This document shows positions 1 through 4,871 of a DNA stretch of 7,716 nt, piece by piece (position 1 is the first letter of the stretch; each line of letters begins with the position of its first letter). The translations under genes and the position numbers were made by a program. The stretch comes from JBHEPS01 sp046261635 (GTDB lineage Bacteria; Acidobacteriota; Thermoanaerobaculia; Gp7-AA8), in contig JBHEOL010000118.1 in the NCBI GenBank assembly GCA_046261635.1, positions 1-7,716 on the forward strand, written 5' to 3'. Under the pieces are notes generated by a model that ran no database searches, had not been told where the DNA came from, and saw only the letters and a list, made by a program, of their open reading frames with translations.

Positions 1-322
1 GAAGCACGCTGAGGAAGTCATCGAGCGCATTCTTTTCCTGGAGGGTGTCCCCAACGTCCAGCGCCTCGGCAAGATCAACATCGGCGAGTCCGTCGAAGAG
101 CAGTTCAAAGTCGATCTCGCCCTCGAGCTCGATGCTCTCCCTAGGCTCAACAAGGGAATCGAAGTCTGCCGCGAGATCGACGACAACGGCACGCGCCTTC
201 TGCTCGAGGAAATCCTCCACGAGGAAGAAGAGCACGTCGACTGGCTCGAGGCGCAGATCGATCAGGTCAAGCAGATGGGAATCCAGAACTATCTCGCGCA
301 ACAGGTGCGGGAAGAGGAGTAG
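1..322 (+). CDS. bfr: Bacterioferritin, C-terminal two-thirds (5' end outside window)
   Basis: This is an iron-storage ferritin-like protein that oxidises Fe(II) at a di-iron site and stores it as a mineral in a 24-subunit cytoplasmic shell, usually with haem between subunit pairs. The reading frame starts at base 2 and gives 106 residues before TAG. From memory of the 158-residue E. coli Bfr, it aligns without gaps to residues 53-158, so only the first 52 residues are missing. Four of the six ferroxidase ligands are visible and conserved: His2 (E. coli H54), Glu42 (E94), Glu75 (E127) and His78 (H130). Recognisable stretches are IERILFLEG, NIGESVEEQ, DLALELDA and EEEEHVDWLE. The haem-ligand Met52 would be the codon just cut by the window edge, and base 1 (g) is consistent with ATG. 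A strong terminator follows, so the gene ends its own transcription unit. Identification is very secure. Confidence 0.97.
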   Translation, partial: KHAEEVIERILFLEGVPNVQRLGKINIGESVEEQFKVDLALELDALPRLNKGIEVCREIDDNGTRLLLEEILHEEEEHVDWLEAQIDQVKQMGIQNYLAQQVREEE

Positions 323-360
323 CTGGGATATCCGGCAACTGCAGACTCATGATGACGATC

Positions 361-400
361 CGTAAGGCGCGGCCGATTTCCGGCCGCGCCTTACGTTTTT
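361..400 (+). terminator. Rho-independent terminator after bacterioferritin
   Basis: A perfect 15-bp inverted repeat (361-375 with 381-395) encloses a 5-nt loop (atttc) and is followed at once by TTTTT (396-400). The stem is mostly GC-rich. It begins 38 nt after the bacterioferritin stop. The minus strand has no T tract on the other side, so it should work only for rightward transcription and insulates the iron gene from the polysaccharide region. Confidence 0.93.
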
Positions 401-566
401 CCAGGCATGCCTCGTCGATGCGGTCTCGCCTGGACCGCGAAAGGCTCCGTTGTAGCGCGGATGAAATCGCTCTCGCCTCCACGCGCAGAGCCACTCTACG
501 CGCGATGCCGCGAATAGCTTTCGAGGGAAGGCGCGGGGCGTGCAACAGCCCTCGCACGGTAGCTGC

Positions 567-1277
567 TCAGACGACTGCCCTCACGGTCAGAAAGGCGCTG
601 TGCCGAACGTCGACCCGCCCGAACGCAGCCGGGAGCGGGTAGTACCCCGCGCCAGCAACATCGACGCGACTAAACCCATGCACCTGAAAAAGCTCCACGA
701 GCCCGAGATAGTTCATGATGATCTTGTGACGCCAGGTCGGGCTGAATGCGGTCGCGTTCCTGTGAACGGCGAAGCGATTGCCGAGCCCCGCGACGCGCCC
801 GGATACGTTCGTCAGAGAGAAAATCTGCCAACCGAGTACGGCTGCGAAAATGTTGTGCCAACTGCTGCCGTTCTCGGTGCTGATGACGGCAACGCCGTTC
901 GGCTTCAGGACTCGCCGGATTTCGGAGACGAACAGATCAATGTCCGAGACGTGCTCGATCACCTGGTTGGCGTGAACGAGATCGAAGGACGCCGATTCCA
1001 GCGGCAGCGCGAGATCGAGATCGGTCACATGGACACGGATTCCCTTCTCCTCGGCCGCACTCGCGGCCTCCGGAACCAGCTCGACTCCGTGCGCCTCAGA
1101 TGTCCCGAGGGCTCGTGCAAGCTCCAAAGTCCACGTGCCGTCGTCACATCCCAGATCGAGAAGCCGCTTTGGGGTCCCATCTGCGGACGACCGAACGAAG
1201 GCGAGAATATTGCGCCGGTTCATCGCGCTCGCAGCCTCTCGGCTCCCAATGTATAGGTCGCGTATCGGCTTGAGCAT
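567..1277 (-). CDS. Class I SAM-dependent methyltransferase (Methyltransf_11-like)
   Basis: The 236-residue product has the Rossmann-type SAM-dependent methyltransferase fold. Motif I is LLDLGCDDGTWT (residues 39-50), where the usual GxGxG appears as GCDDG. An acidic residue ending strand beta 2 is in HGVELVPE (63-70). Motif II/III is seen at DLDLALPLESASFDLVHANQVIEH read in pieces (86-109), and the RRVLKPNGVAVIST segment (121-134) is the typical strand beta 5 region. There is no signal peptide or membrane span, so it is cytoplasmic. The substrate cannot be read from sequence. Its place beside a flippase and glycosyltransferases suggests a sugar, lipid-linked glycan or nucleotide sugar. The ATG at 1277 has no clear Shine-Dalgarno but has a TATCAT box 11 nt upstream. 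A second in-frame ATG at residue 19 is possible but would remove a helix that such enzymes normally have before motif I. It is divergent from the flippase and convergent with bfr. Confidence 0.9.
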   Translation of the reverse strand: MLKPIRDLYIGSREAASAMNRRNILAFVRSSADGTPKRLLDLGCDDGTWTLELARALGTSEAHGVELVPEAASAAEEKGIRVHVTDLDLALPLESASFDLVHANQVIEHVSDIDLFVSEIRRVLKPNGVAVISTENGSSWHNIFAAVLGWQIFSLTNVSGRVAGLGNRFAVHRNATAFSPTWRHKIIMNYLGLVELFQVHGFSRVDVAGAGYYPLPAAFGRVDVRHSAFLTVRAVV

Positions 1278-1288
1278 GGTTGAACGGG

Positions 1289-1294
1289 ATGATA
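1289..1294 (-). promoter_or_regulatory. Candidate -10 box for the methyltransferase
   Basis: On the minus strand this reads TATCAT, five of six matches to TATAAT, and ends 11 nt before the methyltransferase ATG at 1277. If used, transcription would start only a few bases before the ATG, giving a nearly leaderless mRNA. That agrees with the lack of a Shine-Dalgarno. No TTGACA-like -35 is present at 17 bp. The site sits in the 1278-1344 gap between divergent genes. Confidence 0.3.
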
Positions 1295-1329
1295 ACAGAG
1301 CCGCCAGGCGCGCGAGACGCGTGAACCTC

Positions 1330-1335
1330 TACAAT
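1330..1335 (+). promoter_or_regulatory. Candidate -10 box for the flippase gene
   Basis: TACAAT matches TATAAT at five of six positions and ends 9 nt before the ATG at 1345, which is a possible original start of the flippase. The spacing matches that of the candidate boxes of the methyltransferase (11 nt) and the membrane glycosyltransferase (8 nt). No convincing -35 is visible upstream. This is suggestive only. Confidence 0.3.
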
Positions 1336-1344
1336 GACCGTGAC

Positions 1345-1432
1345 ATGCGCGAACATCTGATCGGAAACGGGGGGCGGTCTGGTATCGCGTTGGATCGCTA
1401 GGTCACGGCCTACCGTCGGGCTCCTCCTGGGT
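1345..1432 (+). other. Likely missing N-terminus of the flippase, with an apparent frameshift at a G6 run
   Basis: The flippase frame is open without a stop from 1361 to 1433 and encodes residues that belong to its first membrane helix (PTVGLLLG directly before the GTG-encoded residue). An in-frame TGA lies at 1358-1360, and no ATG, GTG or TTG exists in frame between 1361 and 1432; only CTG codons do. An ATG at 1345 opens a neighbouring frame. Removing one G from the run at 1369-1374 joins this ATG to the flippase frame, giving an N-terminus starting MREHLIGNGGGLVSRWIA that leads straight into the helix. This would add 29 residues. It may be an indel or assembly error in the homopolymer, a real mutation, or initiation at CTG 1379, which has the G run 4 nt upstream as a possible ribosome site. 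Confidence 0.55.
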
Positions 1433-2659
1433 GTGGCTCTGACCGCTCTGCTCAATTTCGCATACAACGTCTGGTGTGCGCGAAGTCTCGGACGAGCTCA
1501 CTACGCCGACCTGGCCGCCGCTCTCGGTATCGTCGCAATTCTCGCTTATGCACTTAACCCTTTAGCCTTGGTCATGGCGCAGCTTGCGTCAGTTTTCCAT
1601 ACCACTGGAGACTCCTCTCGCGTCGTATGGCTCTATCACGCGATGCAGCGCCGGCTCAGGTCGGCAACTCTTCTGGCTCTCATTCCCGCCATACCCCTCG
1701 CACTCGCAGCGGCGTGGGTTTTCCGGTTCGAGACGAGCACCAATCTCTTTCTGGCGGTCGGCATGGTTGCCGTCCTGCTTCCCCTGGCCGTCACCCGAGC
1801 GACACTCCGCGCAACCCGAAAGCTCGGTTCGTTCACCCTCGGTCTGGTAGTGGAGGCCTTCGCGCGGCTTGCGCTCGGCGCGGGATTCCTTCTGATTAGT
1901 CCCACCGCTTCATCGGCGCTCGCCGCCTACCTGATCGCGTCTTTGGTGATTTACCTCGCCCAGGATTCCGCCCTGCGGAAGAGCTGGCGCGGAATGGATG
2001 CCTCTGAGCAGAGCGTCAAGCCTTGGAACGGCCTGATCGTTCCGGGATGGGCACTCCTCATCTGGTATGCATTCGCGCAGAATACCGACCTTCTCATCGT
2101 CAAGAGTCTGGCCGATCGAGAAGATGCGGGCGTCTACGCGGCGGCTGCGACGGTCGCGCGCAGCCTCATGATGGTCCTGACGCTCCCGCTCGACGCGGTG
2201 CTTCTTCCTCGTCTGGGCTCCTCACCCGGTCGGCCTCGTGCAGCCGCCGCCCCGGTAGCGCTTCTCTTCTTCGCCGTCTGGATTCCGCCGGTGGCCGCCT
2301 CAGTGTTCTTCCCGGACGCGATCGTGAATCTGGTATTCGGGCCCGCATTTGCCGGCGCGGCCTCACTGTTGCCATGGCTTGTCATTGCGTCCATGTGCAT
2401 GAGTGCATCGTACCTGACCGGTCAGGCGCTTCTCTTCATCCGCAATCGCGCCTTTCTGTTCTTTGCCTTCGCCGCGTTGGCTCTCGAGATCGGGCTGATC
2501 ATCCTGGTCGCCGGCGACGCCTCTCTCACGGTTCGGACCGTGCTCGCTGCGCAGGCCGCGATTGCGGTGGGCATGATGGTCCTTTGGACGCGTGCGTCTG
2601 CGGATCGGGAGCGAGAGGAACGCGCTTTTCGGGTCCAAGGCGGCGAAAGAGATTCTTGA
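1433..2659 (+). CDS. Wzx/MATE-like oligosaccharide flippase (polysaccharide biosynthesis protein)
   Basis: This integral membrane protein of the MVF/MATE-like superfamily probably moves an undecaprenyl- or polyprenyl-linked oligosaccharide from the cytoplasmic to the outer leaflet. The 408 residues read from GTG 1433 contain about 12 hydrophobic segments, roughly at 1-17, 28-50, 75-97, 104-121, 132-155, 160-176, 201-218, 231-259, 271-293, 306-336, 340-360 and 369-385. A family landmark is QNTDLLIVKSLADREDAGVY (216-235), equivalent to the D-x-hydrophobic...G-x-Y block in helices 7-8 of polysaccharide exporters. The tail after 385 is charged and cytoplasmic. GTG 1433 is the first usual start codon in frame, but it falls inside the first membrane helix and lacks a Shine-Dalgarno. 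The true protein very likely begins upstream (see the entry at 1345-1432). The donor glycan cannot be told from sequence. It converges on the minus-strand glycosyltransferase operon. Confidence 0.88.
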   Translation: MALTALLNFAYNVWCARSLGRAHYADLAAALGIVAILAYALNPLALVMAQLASVFHTTGDSSRVVWLYHAMQRRLRSATLLALIPAIPLALAAAWVFRFETSTNLFLAVGMVAVLLPLAVTRATLRATRKLGSFTLGLVVEAFARLALGAGFLLISPTASSALAAYLIASLVIYLAQDSALRKSWRGMDASEQSVKPWNGLIVPGWALLIWYAFAQNTDLLIVKSLADREDAGVYAAAATVARSLMMVLTLPLDAVLLPRLGSSPGRPRAAAAPVALLFFAVWIPPVAASVFFPDAIVNLVFGPAFAGAASLLPWLVIASMCMSASYLTGQALLFIRNRAFLFFAFAALALEIGLIILVAGDASLTVRTVLAAQAAIAVGMMVLWTRASADREREERAFRVQGGERDS

Positions 2660-2786
2660 CAAGCGACGCCGGAGTGGTTCCTGCGCAGCAGCGCGGGCTG
2701 AGCCGCTCAATCTCAGAATTCGCCGGAATGAAGTGTGAGTTATTGCGGCGTAGGGTGCGATCGTCGTCGGAGCCGCGCTTCTCTCG

Positions 2787-2805
2787 ATGCACGCTTCGCG
2801 TGCGT
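2787..2805 (-). terminator. Hairpin between convergent units, weak terminator candidate
   Basis: A compact stem pairs 2789-2794 with 2798-2803 perfectly around a 3-nt TTC loop, and extends by a G-T and an A-T pair to about 8 bp. It lies 15 nt beyond the stop of the leftward glycosyltransferase operon and 127 nt beyond the flippase stop. Neither strand has a T tract after the stem, so it may be a Rho-dependent 3' end or a processing barrier rather than an intrinsic terminator. The remaining sequence of 2660-2820 shows no gene. Confidence 0.3.
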
Positions 2806-2820
2806 GCTCTACGGGAAGTG

Positions 2821-3651
2821 CTAGTCGGCAGGTTCTGCGCGTGTGATGCGGAAGCGTCGAAACAGATCGAGAACCAGCGGACCCGGGAGGAGCGTCACCA
2901 GACGCTCTCCGATCATCACCAACTTGTCGGCAAGCGTCATCTCGGCAAGCCAGATCTCGCGCTTCACATCCCACGTCGTCTGTGCCGTCTCGCGGAGTTT
3001 ACGGCGCTTCAGCGTCGCCCCGTGCAGGCGATACCGGACGAGGGGGGTGTCAAGGTTTGCGAAAACGACCCCGGCTGCGGCTAGATGGCTGAACCACGCG
3101 TAATCGCGTGCGACTCCGTTGGCCCCCTGCGTCCATCCGCCGTGAACATCGACGATTTTCTTGCGAAACATGACCGCCGGATTGGCGATTGGGTTGTATC
3201 GGCGGAACGCAGCGTGCACGGCCGCTGGGTCGGTAGGATACCGCCTCGAACCAAGGGTCCTTCCCGCTTCATCGATCACGACGAGCTGGCTGCTGATCAC
3301 GCCGACCTCCGGATGCCGATCGAGGAATTCCTTCTGACGGCGAAGGCGGTCGGGCTCGCACACGTCGTCCGAGTCGAAGCGGGCAACCAACGCGCTGCGC
3401 GCGAGAGCGACGCCGCGGTTGTGCTGCTCGACGATGGACGTTCTCGAGGAGTTTGCGAAATAGCGAATCCGGGGATCGGCCGCGTCGCCAACCGCCGCAG
3501 CTGCGGACTGCTCGGATGGGTCCTCCACGATGATCAGCTCGAAGTCCGTCATCGTCTGCCGAAGAACGCTACTCAAAGCCTCGGCGAAGAAGACAGAGTC
3601 TGGCCGCCACACCGGCATCACGACGCTGACAGCCGGAGATTCCCCGCTCAT
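2821..3651 (-). CDS. Glycosyltransferase family 2 protein (GT-A fold)
   Basis: This 276-residue enzyme should transfer a sugar from a nucleotide-sugar donor to a glycan or lipid-linked acceptor at the cytoplasmic side of the membrane. The GT-A landmarks are in order: VSVVMPVWRPD (8-18), FELIIVEDPS (37-46) for nucleotide binding, the DxD metal/diphosphate motif in ARFDSDD (90-96), and a candidate catalytic base region ARDYAWFSHL (181-190) with Asp183. YNPIANPAVMFRK (152-164) is a typical block for capsule and O-antigen GT2 enzymes. The last 40 residues hold a hydrophobic stretch (roughly 240-262) with flanking basic residues, likely a membrane-contact helix rather than a full span. The ATG overlaps the DUF2304 stop as ATGA, so it is translationally coupled and last in a three-gene operon. 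Donor and acceptor are unknown. Confidence 0.93.
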   Translation of the reverse strand: MSGESPAVSVVMPVWRPDSVFFAEALSSVLRQTMTDFELIIVEDPSEQSAAAAVGDAADPRIRYFANSSRTSIVEQHNRGVALARSALVARFDSDDVCEPDRLRRQKEFLDRHPEVGVISSQLVVIDEAGRTLGSRRYPTDPAAVHAAFRRYNPIANPAVMFRKKIVDVHGGWTQGANGVARDYAWFSHLAAAGVVFANLDTPLVRYRLHGATLKRRKLRETAQTTWDVKREIWLAEMTLADKLVMIGERLVTLLPGPLVLDLFRRFRITRAEPAD

Positions 3652-3998
3652 TCTGCACCGTTGCTCCCTGATTTCTCGGGCGCGCGGAGGGCCAGTTCGC
3701 GAACGACGGCCGTGATCTGCGATTCCATGCGGCGAATCCTGAGGTTGATCCAGAAGAACCCGATCAGCATGGCCAGAATCGACAGGTAGGAGACCAGATC
3801 TGCACCGCGCGCGATTCCGAGCCGGCTCGCTACCTGTACCGTAATCGCAGGCCAGCCGATCGCAATCGCGCCGCTGATCCAGAGCGCTAACCAGAAAACA
3901 CCTGCCGCCCGAGAGATCTTCTTGAGGGCGACCGCCCGAATCGTCAGGATCGCGACGACCGCGAGTCCAGAAATGGCGAGAAGCTGAAAAGGCGTCAT
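3648..3998 (-). CDS. DUF2304 family small membrane protein
   Basis: The 116-residue product resembles the DUF2304 family (recognised from memory): small bacterial membrane proteins usually encoded beside a GT2 enzyme. Three membrane segments are visible at about 5-23, 33-49 and 67-86. The conserved-looking block GIARGADLVSYLSIL (61-75) before the third helix is typical of the family. A charged, probably coiled helix follows (RIRRMESQITAVVRELAL, 87-104), then a polar tail. No catalytic motif is visible. Its job is not established; a membrane anchor or partner of the adjacent DPM1-like enzyme is the natural inference. I chose the start at 3998 over an upstream ATG at 4109 because it forms an ATGA overlap with the upstream stop, and the extra 37 residues would be read antisense-like through the preceding gene. 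The stop overlaps the next gene in the same ATGA fashion. Confidence 0.88.
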   Translation of the reverse strand: MTPFQLLAISGLAVVAILTIRAVALKKISRAAGVFWLALWISGAIAIGWPAITVQVASRLGIARGADLVSYLSILAMLIGFFWINLRIRRMESQITAVVRELALRAPEKSGSNGAE

Positions 3999-4675
3999 TT
4001 CAACCGTCCGATCAGAAAATCCCAGGCGATTCGGAACCCTGCCAGGGAGCTCTGCCCCTTCCTCTTCGAATAATCCGTGTAGCGCACCTCCACCGGAACC
4101 TCGATCCATCGTAGATCGCTTCGACCGATCTGGTCGAGCAGCTCGCTGGCGTGGGCCATTCGGTCGAGCCGGATCTCGATCCGCTCGGCTGCTTCCCGCG
4201 TAAAGGCTCGCAGGCCATTATGCGTATCAGTCACTCGAATCCCGGAGACGATCCTGGTGAAAATGACACCGGCCTTCAGAACGAGCTTCCGCGGGGTGGG
4301 GATCTGAGCCGAACGGAGGAAGCGCGAGCCGAGAACGACGTCGCAGCGGCCGGATCTGAGGGGTTCCAGCAGGAGCGGGATGTCGGCGACCGAGTGCTGC
4401 CCATCAGCATCGAAAGTCACGATGTACCGCGCGCCCATTTGAAGGGCGTGATCGATGCCGGTTTGAAGAGCAGCTCCCTGCCCCCGGTTGACAACGTGTC
4501 GGAGAACCATCGCGCCCGCCTCGAGCGCCTCTGTCGCAGTTTGATCGGGGGAGCCGTCATCGACCACGATCACATTCGAGTAACGTGTCCGCAGGCCGCG
4601 AACCGTCTCTCCGACCGCGGCATCTTCGCAGTACGCCGCCATCACGATATGGACTTCTCGGTCCGTGTGGGCCAT
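3995..4675 (-). CDS. DPM1/polyprenyl-phosphate-sugar synthase-like glycosyltransferase family 2
   Basis: The 226-residue enzyme matches the dolichyl-phosphate mannose synthase-like branch of GT2, which commonly transfers a sugar from UDP- or GDP-sugar to a polyprenyl phosphate at the cytoplasmic membrane face. Landmarks are IVVDDGSPDQT (36-46), NRGQGAALQTG (63-73), the catalytic DxD in DADGQH (89-94), GSRF (116-119), DTHNGLRAFTRE (150-161) and EVPVEVRYTDYS (192-203). There is no C-terminal GtrA-like or other transmembrane domain, so membrane recruitment may depend on the overlapping downstream DUF2304 gene. The frame stays open upstream to 5014, but ATG 4675 begins the normal GT2 core 8 residues before the first strand, and the extra 113 residues are unlike protein. 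No good Shine-Dalgarno precedes 4675; a GGAGGA lies about 31 nt upstream, too far to serve it. It is first in a three-gene operon. Confidence 0.93.
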   Translation of the reverse strand: MAHTDREVHIVMAAYCEDAAVGETVRGLRTRYSNVIVVDDGSPDQTATEALEAGAMVLRHVVNRGQGAALQTGIDHALQMGARYIVTFDADGQHSVADIPLLLEPLRSGRCDVVLGSRFLRSAQIPTPRKLVLKAGVIFTRIVSGIRVTDTHNGLRAFTREAAERIEIRLDRMAHASELLDQIGRSDLRWIEVPVEVRYTDYSKRKGQSSLAGFRIAWDFLIGRLK

Positions 4676-4715
4676 GCGGGTGAGTGGGACCGGATGCAGT
4701 CGGGGTGAGATCCTC

Positions 4716-4741
4716 CGGTATGATTTCAGGTTACCATACCG
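4716..4741. promoter_or_regulatory. Inverted repeat in the divergent promoter region, possible operator
   Basis: The 7-bp arms cggtatg (4716-4722) and cataccg (4735-4741) are perfect reverse complements separated by 12 bp, a geometry common for dimeric repressors. It lies 41-66 bp upstream of the DPM1-like gene start and 131 bp or more before the membrane glycosyltransferase. A TATGAT hexamer on the plus strand and TATGGT on the minus strand fall within it, so it could overlap a promoter. Chance occurrence is not excluded. Confidence 0.3.
4729..4738 (+). repeat. 10-bp direct repeat, copy 1 (ggttaccata)
   Basis: This 10-mer recurs exactly at 4855-4864, 126 bp downstream, within the same divergent intergenic region. 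It overlaps the right arm of the inverted repeat and contains TACCAT, a TANNNT hexamer, 9 nt before an ATG at 4747 that opens no convincing gene. Both copies may be regulator or RNA polymerase contact sites. Confidence 0.4.
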
Positions 4742-4854
4742 CCCCGATGCACGAGGATCAGCCTCGGCACTCCGGAACTGCCCGCCGTGAGACGTTCGGC
4801 GGAAAACGCCTCTCAATCCGCCACCGCCTGCCTCACACATTCGTTTCATCGGTG

Positions 4855-4864
4855 GGTTACCATA
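4855..4864 (+). repeat. 10-bp direct repeat, copy 2, with a candidate -10 box
   Basis: This is the second exact copy of ggttaccata. The embedded TACCAT (4858-4863) ends 8 nt before the GTG start at 4872 of the membrane glycosyltransferase, so it could be a -10 element giving a leaderless or nearly leaderless mRNA. No matching -35 or Shine-Dalgarno is obvious. Confidence 0.4.
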
Positions 4865-4871
4865 GCGAACG

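Noticed and set aside
420..438. 6-bp stem-loop (gcggtc/gaccgc) in the gap between bfr and the methyltransferase
   Set aside because: The stem is short and GC-rich with no T tract on either strand, so it is expected by chance. The rest of 401-566 holds nothing I can support.
540..1256. 238-codon plus-strand frame opposite the first methyltransferase
   Set aside because: Its sequence is low-information and shadow-like, while the opposite strand carries clear SAM-binding motifs.
2023..3084. 353-codon plus-strand frame spanning the flippase end and the GT2 end
   Set aside because: It is very arginine- and serine-rich, and crosses two well-supported genes and their intergenic gap in the wrong frame.
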